A stretch of DNA of 64,000 bases from assembly GCF_000189635.1 (NCBI RefSeq), contig NW_002476364.1, positions 62,001 through 126,000 on the forward strand, given 5' to 3'. The stretch is from Tetrahymena thermophila SB210. Its lineage: Eukaryota; Ciliophora; Oligohymenophorea; Hymenostomatida; Tetrahymenidae. Shown one piece after another: positions 11,901 through 24,591 of this stretch. Both the position numbers and the translations under genes were made by a program. The number at the start of each line of letters is the position of its first letter. Within the stretch, counting starts at the first letter, position 1. The notes beneath the pieces were generated by a model. That model was given only the letters and a program-made list of their open reading frames with translations, was not told where the DNA came from and searched no databases.

Positions 11901-14510
11901 TTTTTTGTTGTTATTTTTTCTTCATTGCTTTCATATATATATCTTATTCATCTATACTATCATTCATCTCTTCACTCTTCCTGATCTTTCTCTAGTCATA
12001 AACAGGTTTCATGTTGTTATTGTAATAATTTGAATATTCAGGATATCTCTAAAATTAGTTAGACGCAGCTTGTGTAGGAGTGCTTGTGTTTTTGCTTGAA
12101 GGACTTTTAATCACACTTTTTATCTGGATAATAATGTTTGAATAAGAATAAAAAATGAGTTAAAATTATTACTGAAGTATTGCCAGACATAATTTTCTAG
12201 TCACTGTTTGTTAAAGACACCCTCTTTCCATAATTCATTCTTCTTCTTCCATCTAATTCAAATCTAGGTGTCTCAAAATATTCAAATAAATTATCTTTGT
12301 GTGATTGCTTTAAATCTGGTGAACTTGATGTTCTTTTCTTAATATGATCACTGACAAATCTATCTGGAAGACTTCTTGGGCTTGAATTTTAATCTAAAAA
12401 ATTATTTAATAAATAATTTTTCTTAAATCGAACTATTTACTTTCATTTAAATTTTATAGTTGGGACTTTAAATTTAGCACCTTGTCTAAGAGCAAATTTT
12501 TGTTGTCTCCATCGATTTATTTATTTTAGCAAATGTTTGTTAAGATGTTTTCGATAAATTCAGCTTTACTTTTAATCCATTTAGTGAAAACAGCAGATTA
12601 AGCAACTGGTGGGTTTTATATTGACTCGTTTACTCTGTCTATCTCTTAATTTATTTAATCAATTTAAGGATTTTTTAGTTAATAACTATTAAACAGGCTA
12701 TTGTTATTTAGAATATTTTTGTCAGCATCTACAAATTATAAACTACTCTTTGATCTACGATGAGTCTAACCAAACATAGGAGGATAAGACTACTCTTCAT
12801 ATGGATTTATAGATTGAAAATTAGAATTCTGGTTGCTAAATAAATTATACTTAGCTGGACTTGATTAATTGTTACTGCCATAAATATTTTTAGCAGCTGA
12901 ATCTTAAATTAAAGGATTGTTTTCTCTCAACCCTTGCTAATTACTTAAATTTGGATCGTTTGTGTTATAGTTAGTTGTCAAAGCAGATGTCTACTTTGTT
13001 TAATAAATCGAATCATCTTCAAATTTAAATATATTTTGAAACCTCTTTGTCAACTTTTAAACAAAAATAAAAAATTTTAAAAAATAATTTAAAAAAAAAA
13101 TGTTTTACTTTCAATCCCTACAAATTATCTAAGTGCTAGCTAGAGTCAGAAACGAAGGAGGATAGTACAACTAAAGCAGAATTTTAATTAAATGCAGATT
13201 AAAGCAGTTAAGTCATTCTACTGAAGTTGTAGAATTTAGTGTTTTTACTTTAAATTATTCCTTAAGTAATGTAAGTATCCTTTATTTCTTTAAAAAATCC
13301 ACAATAATATTCCTCATTTTCTTTGCTCATATAATCAATTTCTTCAAGATTAATAAAGTTCATTTCACAATTAGAGTTAACACCTTGCAGTCTAATCTTG
13401 CAAATTTAAGTCTTTCCCTATATTTTAACATAAAGTAACAAATAAAAATATTCTTATCTAAATAAAAAGTAAATATACCTGCTTTTCATTAATACTTAAC
13501 AAATTGTTTTCCTACACGTATTAAATAACCTCCAAGAAATCATCTAAATCAAATATTTCTCTTGAGACTATCATATTTTCCATATTTTAATAAGGTGAAT
13601 GGTCGTTTAAAAAGTCTACAATATTTTCTTGAAAATTAGTGACCTCAAAAAAGCTCATCTTAACAGTAATTAATTGCCTTTGATTTTAAAAAATAGATTA
13701 AATATTATTTATAGTAAGCAAAGTTTCATTTATTTATTCATTTTTAGACACTTTTCTTATGAATATTTTAAATATTTAGATTGACATTTCATCAATTATT
13801 TATTTTTACTTGCCTTTAAAATAATAAGTCTTTTTTAAAGATGCACAATTTGAAAGACTGTTTACAATTAAACCATAATTAATAAATTACCCATCTCCAT
13901 TTTGAATATTTTTTAAGGTGATTTAATCAAATATGTTGTCAATTAGCCTTCCATAGAGACCCTCATCGACTTAATTAACATCATTTATCCACAAATGCTG
14001 CTTACTCCTAAATTTGATTATTTAATTTATGATTACAAATATGAAGAAGAGCTTTAGTTAATATTATACTTTAAGTTCCCATTATGAATTATTGTAATAT
14101 TTTTATTCTCAAATACGAACTGATGGACTAAAGGCTAAAAGACGGCTTTGTACATTTCTTGAATACTTTAAAAATTTTAAACTTATTATTTCAATTTCAT
14201 AGAAGTAAAATTTAATTTACGATTAGCCTTTTTCAAACACCTTGTCAAAAGAAAACGACTCCTACCCTTTAGAGAGTTTTTTTCCTATTTAGATTAAATT
14301 TCCATTTACTTTTGGCAATAATGAGTTTTAACTCGTTGGCTTTTTGTCTTTCGACTTAGATCTCGAGCGAGAAGGAGTTTTACTTACACTTTTACTTTTT
14401 AAGCTGTTATTGGATTTCTTTTTTTTTAGAGGAGACTTTTTTTATGGAGCTTTTTCCAAAATTTTAGCTATAAACTAAATGTTACAACCAGGCTATTGTT
14501 AAATATCCAT
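8952..14510 (-). CDS. Kinesin-related protein without nucleotide site
   Basis: This is a pseudo-kinesin with a long tail. From the ATG at 14510: a short Gln-rich start, a basic KKKK/SRSRSKSK stretch, then a recognisable but decayed motor domain. Kinesin landmarks in order are ESFSFDKVFEKGQ, IQEMYKAVFQPLV, GLYGRLIDNIFDQI, VKMSFFEVTNFQENIVDFL (the 'FxEIYNE...DLL' strand), MNFINLEEID (where DLAGSE belongs) and YNFSRMTQLLQSAFNQNSAL (the 'YRDSKLTRLLQDSLGGNS' helix). The P-loop GQTGSGKT is replaced by NGNLKYNIN, and SSRSH of switch I is absent, so ATP hydrolysis is unlikely. After the motor come Asn/Ser-rich linkers, a Lys/Ser repeat region (about 11540-11930), then coiled coil (about 9730-10720) and a Gln/Ser-rich C-terminus. 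There are many introns, including ones at 14166-14220, 14008-14036 (29 nt) and near 13687-13813, each restoring frame. The motor relationship is strong; cellular role is inferred to be microtubule- or motor-associated scaffolding. Confidence 0.8.
11540..11930 (-). repeat. Lys/Ser repeat region in the pseudo-kinesin
   Basis: Within the CDS the minus strand encodes a run of short degenerate repeats of the type (S/T)xKS and KKSxxS, for example SKKSATSQKSVKS and NSKKSVNSKTSKKS. The stretch is strongly basic. It could bind microtubules or nucleic acid electrostatically, but no specific domain is visible. Confidence 0.6.
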
Positions 14511-15112
14511 TACAAAAGTTTTTATCAAACTCAATAAGTAGTTATGGCAATATAATTATTTAAGTATATCTTACTAGCTAACTAACTAACTAACTAACTA
14601 ACTTTAAAAGCGCTAAACTTTATTATTATTAATAATATTACTATAGTGTTAAAAAGTAATTTAAGAGTTTCTTAAATATTTATTTCTTAAAAAAAAATAT
14701 TTAAAATATTGATAGATAGATAGATTGATAAATTGTTTGTTTTTTTTTTCAATGTTTCTAAGATTAAATTTTAAAAAATAAAAACAAAAGTCGTTTAAAG
14801 TTTTTTTATTTCAAATCTTAATATTTTATTTGAAAAAATATCAACTAAATTTAATAAATTTAGTAAAACATTTACTATTGAGTTGCATTTTAAAAATAAA
14901 TTAGAATATCGATATTATATTTTTTTTTAATTTATAAGGATTACCAATTCTGACTACTTTAATTATTTGACAGTTAAAGCGGTAATTTTATTAACAAATT
15001 TCAGACAAACTTTTCATTTAATCAATATTTTTTAAATACACAAATAATTGTAAAAATTAAAAATAAAATAATTAGTAAATAAAACGATTGCCTTTTAAAA
15101 TAATCAATAGAA
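14511..15112. promoter_or_regulatory. Bidirectional promoter region
   Basis: This 600-bp AT-rich spacer lies between the divergent starts of the pseudo-kinesin gene and the leucine-rich-repeat gene, so both promoters must lie here. No specific factor site can be named. It includes the CTAA repeat near 14574-14603. Confidence 0.5.
14574..14603. repeat. (CTAA)n microsatellite
   Basis: About seven uninterrupted copies of CTAA lie less than 100 bp upstream of the pseudo-kinesin start codon. The same motif, in either orientation, recurs at 17625, 26617 and 46055. Confidence 0.9.
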
Positions 15113-17011
15113 ATGAACAGATAAATAAGTCTTCACAAACTTGTTGACTATCTTCCAAATTAAAAATTTAGTGTATATGCTAATTATTTGGGTGAATGCT
15201 AGGAGATATTTCTTTAAATTACTTAAATAGTTGAAAGAAATATTTCATATGATAAAATTTTTTACTTATTTAGAAAAATAAAAACTTTAGAGCTATCCTT
15301 TTAAGATTTTGAAATTGAAAATATTTATGAGTTTAGTTAAGCATTTAAATAATTAACTGAGTTAAAAGATTTGTAAATATCTCTTAATAACTGCAAAAAT
15401 TAAGCAATTTACAAAGTTGTAAGAGAAGTTTTGCAATATTTCAAAGGCCTAAACAGTCTCTCAATTACTATTCAATTTTGTTCAGTGCCAGAAAAAGAAT
15501 TTTAAAATATCATAGAAACGATATAAAACACCTAACTGAATCTAGAGTAGATAAACATTTAAATTTATTAGTCTTTAATTAATTAAAATAGCTTTGCACT
15601 TTTAGCCAAGGATATTAACAATTTAACTTTATTGAAGACATTCATTTTAAATTCAAACAATAAAATAGGTGTTTAAGGGGCTATTGAATTAGCTCATTTG
15701 ATTTAAAATATAAGTTAAATTTAAGAATTAGATTTGGTTTTTGGAAATGAAGATAAAATTGGAGAGAATGGGTTGGTTGCTTTATCTCATAGCATTCAAA
15801 AGCTAGTTAATTTAAAGCAACTTAAACTTGCAATTCTTAAAAACGATGTCTAAACTTAAGGGCTAATTGCATTAGTAAATTCTATCAAAATACTAAAAAA
15901 TCTTTAAATATTAAGTTTAAATTTTATTGAAGACAATATACAAAGTGAATTTGCTGAATAATTTGGAAAATGCCTAGAAAATTTAAGTTCCTTAAAAGTT
16001 CTTTTACTTAACATAAAAATTCAAAACATTGGACATTAACTAGGTTTAGCTCTTGGCAATAGTTTAAAATAACTAAATAATTTACAGAATTTATAAATTA
16101 GTATCGATGCTGCAAATAAGATATAATCAATTGGTTGCTGCGCTCTGGCCTAGTCTTTCTAGAATATAATAAATCTTTAAAAATTGAAAATTTTAATTAA
16201 CTAAAATGAAATAGGACCAGAAGGAGTAGCTTAGATTGGAGAAGGATTAAAAAATTTGTCAAATCTGTAAAAATTGCAACTTTCTATAATAGGAAACTAG
16301 TTTTTGCCATATGGAGCTCAAAAATTAGGAGATGGATTGAAAAATTTAGTTAATTTGATAGAATTAGAATTTAGAATAAGTTAAGAGTCTTAAATATAAG
16401 CACAAGGTGCAATTTATTTAGGAAAAGGAATATAAAATCTAAAAAATTTAAAATAATTGCTTTTTTCATTAGAAAAAGTAGATTTATAGGACGAAGGAAT
16501 CGTTGGTTTTACTAGAGGATTTGAAGATCTCTCTAATTTAATTAAGTTAGAATTTTGTCTGTCTGGAAACGGCATAACAAATAATGGATATAAAGGATTA
16601 GGATAAAATATATAAAAGCTAAAAAAAATTAAAATTATAAATTTTAGCTCAAGAGATTATAATTTATCTGCTGAAAATATTGATATGCTGGCTTAAGGAT
16701 TTAATAAGTTAGCAACCTTGAAAAAACTTATTTTGAGAATAAGTTTACAGAGTGTGATGGGAGTATGCAATTATTTGCATTAAATACCTAATCTGGAATA
16801 TATTTATTTTGGTGTCATGGAGTATTTTCTTACCAACAACAAAAGTGAAGAATTAATTAAAATTTTAATAAATTCAATATCAGAGGTTAAATCTCTTAGA
16901 GTGCTTTATTTCTCTTATTTAAAGAGATTGTAAGAAAAATTCATTAGCAAAAATATATTCAGAAAAAATTTGAAGCTCGTTTCGATTAGTTCCTAAGTTA
17001 AATTAAATTGA
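15113..17011 (+). CDS. Leucine-rich-repeat protein (RNI type)
   Basis: A single uninterrupted reading frame of 632 codons runs from ATG to TGA. After about 130 residues the protein is built from repeats of 25-30 residues of the ribonuclease-inhibitor type: a beta-strand LxxLxLxI, then an Asn, then GxxxLxxxLxxLxxL. Examples are NLKQLKLAILKNDV, NLQKLQLSIIGNQF and NLIKLEFCLSGNGI. Such repeats form a solenoid for protein-protein binding. I see no kinase, NACHT, F-box or membrane segment, so this is an LRR-only protein. Families of this kind are large in Tetrahymena and relatives. Its partner is unknown. The ATG is the first in the frame and sits in an A-rich context, as other starts in this window do. 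Confidence 0.85.
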
Positions 17012-17683
17012 AAAATTATTTTATAATATAATTTATTAAAAGCATAATAAAAAAGTTTCCATTTTCTGATATTTAACTAAAAAAGTTGATTGATTATTTA
17101 TTTTAATTCATAAATTTATTCTAAAAAATTTTAAAAATAAATATTTAATTTTTGTTTGTTTAAGAATTAAAAAAATCTTATGTTTTAAGAATTAAAAAAA
17201 ATCTTTTGTATTAAGAATTAAAAAAAATCTTTTGTTTTATAAATTAAAAAATAATAATTTAAATTTTATTTGATGTTAATTTAAATTTTATTTGATATTA
17301 ATTTATAATAATAATATAATTTATGATAATTATTTTATTGATAAATACAAAATGGTTTCTTTGGATAAAAAAAAATTGATATATTATTAAAATGATAAAA
17401 AAGTAGTTTTAAATCTTTGAGAAATTTTTGAGTTTTTTATTAATTTGTTAGTTTGTTTATAAATTTTATCCTCAATACAAAATTTAGATATACAGAAAAT
17501 TAATAACATTAATTTAATTAATTTAGTGGTTGGTAAATATCCGTCAACAAATTTTATTAAAATATTGCAAATAGTTTCTTTTTATATCAGTTAAATATTT
17601 TCAAAGATAATTAAGTAAATAAGTTAGTTAGTTAGCTAGCTGATTATTTAAGTTTAAAATATTAGTAGTATATATTAGTAAAA
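17012..17683. other. Intergenic with short tandem repeats
   Basis: AT-rich spacer between two genes on the same strand. It contains the repeat cluster annotated at 17157-17305 and an AGTT/AGCT tetranucleotide run near 17625-17645. No gene was recognised. Confidence 0.6.
17157..17305. repeat. Two adjacent short direct-repeat arrays
   Basis: Three to four copies of a roughly 30-bp unit (TTAAGAATTAAAAAAATCTT followed by a variable TTTGT tail) are followed by two copies of a 22-bp unit beginning AATTTAAATTTTATTTGAT. Copies differ by a few bases, which suggests local slippage or unequal exchange. Confidence 0.75.
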
Positions 17684-20600
17684 ATGTCATAGAATGGTAA
17701 TAATAAGTAATAATAGGTGAGGGAAGAAACTCCCGTTATAGTAGCTCAAAAGGTATGCATCAATTTTTAAAAAAATTATTTGATTTGTGCTTGACATTAA
17801 CTCAAATTTTTATTACAAATTGATTACTTTTTTTGAAATAAATTCAAAAGGAGATATTTAAAACATTCTAAATGACAAAACGATTTTATTTGTAATTAAC
17901 ATATTTTGAAAATAAATAATTGAATAGGAAATAAAGGAAAAATGGTTATCAGAAATAAGCGAAAGCATAAAAGATGAAGAAAGAAAGTTTATTTTTAATT
18001 TATGTTTTTAGATTATGAGATAAAGATAAAACTTAGAGATTTTATAGAAGAATCCAAGTGGTGATTAGCGAAGCTAAGATTTGATTAAGAATAATATAAA
18101 TGAAATTTAAAATGTCAGCTTATCAAAATCTCTTGATGATTAACAGAGAAGTTCATATTAAATTATGAAGTAGATTGTAAATGATTATGTTGTTTTAGAA
18201 GATGAAAAGTATAAAATTCAAAAATTTCGTAGAAATTACCTTTTAAGGAATGCAAAATAAATTGGAGAATCAATTCAAATATAACCAACTACATAAGGGA
18301 AAGCACCATAAATTTTACAAATCCATGATTATATTTTATGGCCATAAAAAAACAGCATAATTCAAAGTGAGGCAGTAGAAAGTGCTGTCTTAGATAAAAA
18401 TATAATAGAATTTAATAAAACCTCTATTTTGAAATGGGAAGAAAAAACATCCAAGTATAGAATAGTGCTTATTCCTCAAAATCTAAAGAAAAATTTTAAC
18501 TAAAACGGTGAATTCGACCAGCTGACAGCCAAATAAAATATTGAGCTGATTTATATGATTTATTTCAAATCATTCTATAAGCTTCAAAAAATTATGAATT
18601 ATGCTTTAATAACGTCTAGATAAGATAGCATTGATCGTACTTTTTATAAATTATGTTAATACAAATCATAAATTATTTATTTATTTATTTAAAAAGAATA
18701 AACTTATGTTTTTAATAAATGTGCTAAGCTCTTTAATCGGTCTTTAATTAATGCATTTTTGTAAAAGTTAAATTAGTATGCAGAAGATTTAGCTATTAAA
18801 AAGAGGTAAATTATTATAATTAATTTTCTTAGACATTAAGATAAATAATTTTAAAATAGAAATCAATAAATTGATAAATTTCTAGATTTGCCTACAGTTA
18901 TAAGTTAAGAAGACTTCAGTTAAACACCATTGAGCAAAAAAAAGATGGAAAGTTCTTTAGGTATGCATTTTACAAGAAAAAATTAATATTAATTTTAAAA
19001 AATACAGATCAAGTTGTAAAGGGATCTCAAAATGAATTAAAAGAAGAAAGTCCTTCTAAAGATAAAAAAAGCTTAGAGTTATAGCAAATTCCTGAAGAGA
19101 AAGAAAGTGACTAAAATTTTAAATCTGAAAGTTAAAATTAGTAGATGAGCAGACATTTATAATCTTCTAGTTTTTCTAAAAAATCAAGCATTATATTGCA
19201 TAAAGTAGAAAACAGTGATATTGACTAAAGAGTTTAACAGGATTTAGAAAGCAAATAAGGTAAAAAAATTAAATATATTTTAAAAGTAAATTAGTTTTAA
19301 ATAAGATAATTAAGGAGAAATAAAAAGGAATCAAATACTTTCTAACAAACAAAGATAGTAGCCATAAAATTCAAATGAAAGTTTTTAAGGTGATGGCAGC
19401 GATAAATACTAAACCCTAACATTTCCAAATTCTCCAACAATTAAAATTATGACTTCTAACAATGAAAATATTTCATGTATAAACAAACATTTTACATTTC
19501 AAATCTTAATCTTATTTTATAAAGCATAAAAAGTTTTAACTGATAACCAAACTTAACAAACTTAAGCTGCTCTTGCTACAATTTAAGGCATGCAAAGAGA
19601 GTTTGAATAATCCTAGAAATTTAATTTAGATGCTCCAAAACAGAAATTAGATGATTCTGGGCCCATCACTAAGCAAATTTTTTAGCAATAAAAAGGCTAC
19701 GATGAATAACAAATAGCAAATAATTTAATAAATTAAGATTCGAATAGCATAAAGTAATTTTTTTTTCATAATTTAAATGTTTATTTATTTGTTTTAATTT
19801 TATAAGTTAGCATAGTTAGAAAGGGATTGTTGCATAAACTAGTTCAGAATTAAAAAAATCAGAAAACTCTCCAAAAGAGAAATATTTAAAAGTAAATGAT
19901 ATTATAAATAATAAAGTCTAATAAGATGGTTTACAAGAGAACAGAGAATAGATTAACTAATTAATGAGTTAAAGCTAAAAGTTTAAAGTTTAATAAAAAC
20001 TTAATCTTTAAGATCATAAAAGGTCTTCTCAAGAAAAAATAGGGTTGAAGAGTAGGCAAGGAGAGTATCAATCATAATAAGAATTTCATTCACCGATTAA
20101 ATAAGGCAATAGTTCTCCAAATAATTTTCAATATGAAATGTATTTTAATAAAGAATTTGGACAAAGTGGTTTCTTAGATTACGATAGTCCTCTATAAAAT
20201 GAAGAGTCTCTTTATGAGAAAATAATCAATTCAAAAGAAAAGAGAACTCTTGCTAATCCAAACAATTAAAAGGGGTTTGATACACCTGCAAAGTAAATAA
20301 ATCAATAAGGGCAAAAGAAAATGATTGAAATGAAATCATAAGTAGAATCTTATATGCAAGATCCAATGGTGAAATAGTTCATAGAAAACGAAAATTTACA
20401 GGAACATATGAAAGTGTCTTCTGAAAAGCTACCTGTTTAGCTTTAATAAAATAGCCAAAATTAAGAAAAATAATATTGCATTACTAAAATAATGATTTAT
20501 TGGTATGAAGAGGAAGCTTTTGATGATTTTTATAATGAAGTCAAAGATCTCGTAATTGGTAATAATGTTGTACCGCTTTAAGAACTTACATACAAATTCT

Positions 20601-23600
20601 CCAACAAAAAAGAGATAAATAAGAGTGAAAATGTCTGGCAATTAGATTCAAGGATATAATTTAGCTTGGATGATATATAAGCTTAGGCTGTTCCTAAAAA
20701 AAGAATGAGTGGTAGTGGATTAGGAATTAGCTAAGAAATTTAAAATAATCAAAGCTTCTCAACATAAAAATTGTTTGATGCTTCTTGGAAAGTTGCAATT
20801 AGAAACGAAAGAGGAATAGGTATAGTTAATGGAGAATTGAAAATAGGTGAGACTTTACTTTCCTGTAGTGAATATGGAAGAGAATAGTTTTTAATTTTGA
20901 AATCTCCTTTTGCAAGCTTAAGCTAGAGTCTCTTTGCAATTTTACATCTCATAATTGAAGTTTAAGCAACAGAAAAACAAAAAAATCCTTCATAGTAACA
21001 AGAACAAGCATTTGATAAATAAGAAAACAAGCCACAATAATAGGAGTTAACTTAGAACAAAAATAGCCCTAATAATTTAAAAAATTAACAAGTTTATACA
21101 ACTTCCTTCTTGAAAAACAGTATACAACGAATAAGGAACGAAGAGAATTTCATGTACTATTTAATTACAAATAAAAAAGTAATTATTCCTAAAAGATGTG
21201 TCTGGATTAAATTTATAAATGACCCTGAAATCAATAAAATAAGGCAATTTTATCAACTTTTACAAACCGATATTGAATACAAAGAAGTGTTAAAAAAATG
21301 TTAGAAAAAATTAGAAGATTTTAATCTAAGAAGAATTCAAAAGATTATTGACTGGTAAGGTAAAATGCAAGCTGAATTGCTGATGTTAAACGTTAGGAAA
21401 AATATTTTTGATACACTTATGTTAAAATCTGATAAAAAAGCTATTAATAGTTATATAGCGCAAAAGGGAATTCCAAATGAATATCGCTTTTGCATTTACT
21501 CATCTATTTTGGATCTGCATCAATAATTAGTTAATACAAAGTAATTACTCGAGGAACTTTTTAAAAAACCTTGCACAAATGTTATTCAATACTTGATATA
21601 CGAATCTAAAAATTATTGCAATTCTTTAGTAGTCTCTGCATCTTCTTTTATTTACAAGAAATTCCCTTACGAACCAGTAAAATCTTAAGCTATTTTTGAT
21701 TTATATTAAGCATATCTCATGTATAGCTACATAACAAATGATAAACCTAATTAAATGCTCATTTCCCCTTCTATAAATCTTCTAATTAATATTTATGAAA
21801 ACTTTTTTGAAGAAGAGCAACAAACTCTAGCTTAGAACTTCTAAATATAATCTTAAAATCCAAAATTATAATAGATGAAAGTTAGCATACCACCGAATTT
21901 AAGCTAAAATCAGTAATTCAGGATAGCTTGTTAGTAGTTTCAGTAGTAGTAGTTTTTCGTCTTTGCTTCATTAATGAATTTACTCAAGGATGTTGATTTT
22001 AATTTCATTTTTTTCAGTTTGATGAACAGATTGAGCTAAAGTTATGCAAATTTGAACATCGACAACTAAATTCCTTCCCTTAAAGATTTAATTTTCTAGG
22101 GATGCTATTCATTTTTTTCTAGTAAATCCTAATTTTAATTTTATATTTTCAGATTTGAACAATTTATTTTATAAAAAACATAGATATTTTAGTTGGTGAG
22201 CTTTGGAATAGAATAATTGATAGCGTGTTCATAGAGCTAATTGCTATTTAAAAATTGGAAATTAATTTCTTTTTGTTCTGTATTTCGAAGACAATTTTTA
22301 GTATTTACATAGACTATCATATCGAAGAGAGCATTTAATTAAATTAAGAATTTGCTATTGGTGAATGCTTCGATGAATTAATCTATGATTTTTACAGTGT
22401 TTACTTGAATACCAAGAGATTTTTTGAAGTTTTTTGTAACACTATCAAGACAGATATTTTGATATATTAGCAAATAACAGCTTAATATTCTGATTACATG
22501 ACTAAGATTAAACTGATAAACAGCTAGAGTGTGTACAGATAGAATTATACATATAATAATTCCAATGAATTTTAGATTGAAGAAAACAATTTGAAGGAAT
22601 AATTCAATCTTGAACTTGTAAAATTAAAGGATTGCGAAGAATATGCAGATAAATAAATAAGTGATCAAAGATAAGTAGATCTATTTATTTACTTGAATGA
22701 CATAGCGCCACATATTTTATAAAATTCTGTATTAATTGTAACTTATGAAGGAATTAAACAATAAAAATTTATACCTTATTAAAGTGAAAATGGTAAAAAG
22801 TTAAAATTATCATTTAAAACAAAAATACCTTTTTTAAAAACAAACTCTCTTTATAATGAAATCGAAGGTAGAGAATAAATTAAATTTGAACTCATTATTT
22901 AAGTTTCATATTAAGATATATTTTTTACAGGATTTATAGAATGGGATCCTGTAAATCTCTTTTACAATAAGACATTGGTTTATTTGAATCAAAAGAATAA
23001 CATGGATATCGAAAAAACTCTATTATTATCTATATATTTAGAACCTACTTAGCAATAACCTAACCAGCCTTTGATAAGAAATACAGTTCAAAACAAATAT
23101 TATGATTAAAATTTTATTAGAAATGATGTAAATACTATGGGACAGTGTCCTATTTTTATGAACGAAGGTGTTTCCTTAATTATGCATAAATTTGATTATA
23201 GGAGCTTGTTGATAACTAATATTTCCACTACAATTGATCCTCTTAGATTTTCTGTAAATAATATCATCTAGAAAAGTTAAAATATTTCAAGCAAATATCC
23301 AATCAATTCTAATTTAATAAAATATTCAAAAGAAGCTATAAATGATTGGTATGCAAAAATTTCATTTTTAATTGCTAATAATTCAGAGTTATCTATAGAC
23401 GAAAAACTGTAGTTGTTATATTTAGCATTGAAAAGTGCATTTGGGTTTGAAGTTTCAATTAAGAATGTTTTACTTCTTTTTAAAGAAATAGCAAGAATAC
23501 AAGGATTTATATTGAGCTTTGAGAGTTTGATTGAGAGAATATCTCAAATAATAGGGAAAAGATTGAAAAATTCTATTGTAGTTTCTATTCAATTTATTGA

Positions 23601-24591
23601 CGAAAATGGAAATAAATAGCAGTTTATCGCTAACAATTAACATTAAAATTATTTACTAGATACAAATGTATAAATTCTAGAAAAAGAGTATGAAGAAGTA
23701 ATAAGCCAGACTCTTGATGAGGGTATTCATTTAGTAGATATTAGGACAATAATTAGTTAAGTCCATTAAAATTTATTGTTGAAAAATTCTATAACTTATC
23801 TAAGTCCAACAAATATAATACACAATTATCATCTCTAAGTTATGGTTGATGGATGTAAGAATAACTATTTTATAGACTCGAATGGAATGATTGTCATAAC
23901 TAAAAGCGTTTAAGAATAGCAAATACTCATCACCAAAATCCCAATTTTCAAAAATTTATCAGTTAGTCAAAGCATGTTTTTAGGGATCATGCATCAATCT
24001 CCCTTTATGTTAAGCTACTTTTGCAAATTTCCTAAGCTGAATTACTTTACAAGATAGATTCCTCTTGCACTCAAATTCCACTTTTTTGACTTAAAGAGCT
24101 AACAACTTTTCAGTACAGAGCCCATCCAAAAATATACTCTAGTTGATTCGATTGGTTTAATCATAGAAGATTTACTTTCATAAGACATTCTACCAAAGCA
24201 CTATAGTTTTGCTACATATTCTTGTCTAACTGCAGATCGATAAATGTTGTTCTTAAATGATAATTTGATAAATCAAATAGATGTGCAGAGAATAAAAGAA
24301 TTATAAGATAATAACTTATTAATAACACTAAATGTTTATATTGGGTAGGAGCCACAATATAAGTTACCCTATTCTGAAATAGAAAAATGTAAGATTCTAA
24401 AAAATAATTATAGTAGGCTAGATTCTGTTAATATAAATAATTCTGAGGATAGTTACTTGTAATTTTAAGCAGCAATATTCACAAAGCAAGGTATTGATTT
24501 TTAAAAAATTTATAAATTACCTATAAATGATCTTTACTAATTTTCTGACAAAAAGAGCAGAATTTCTGAATAAAACATCTATATAATATGA
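17684..24591 (+). CDS. Very large protein, TBC-like central region
   Basis: A multi-exon gene encodes well over 1800 residues. Exons between 17684 and 19260 join in consistent phases (for example introns starting 17752, 18657 and 18808). The N-terminal third is Gln/Ser-rich and probably disordered, with WLSEISESIKDEERKFIF near the start. A possible beta-sandwich follows (SWKVAIRNERGIGIVNGEL, near 20790). Then comes a helical block with KKVIIPKRCVWIKFI, KGIPNEYRFCIYSSIL and MYSYITNDKPN, which resembles the start of a TBC (Rab-GAP) domain. The catalytic Arg and Gln fingers are not evident, so a GAP activity should not be assumed. An intron near 22112-22190 is needed to avoid a TGA. The C-terminal part has a second beta-rich block and a helical segment LSIDEKLQLLYLALKSAF. 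TGA is at 24589-24591. The gene is certain; the TBC assignment is tentative. Confidence 0.6.
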
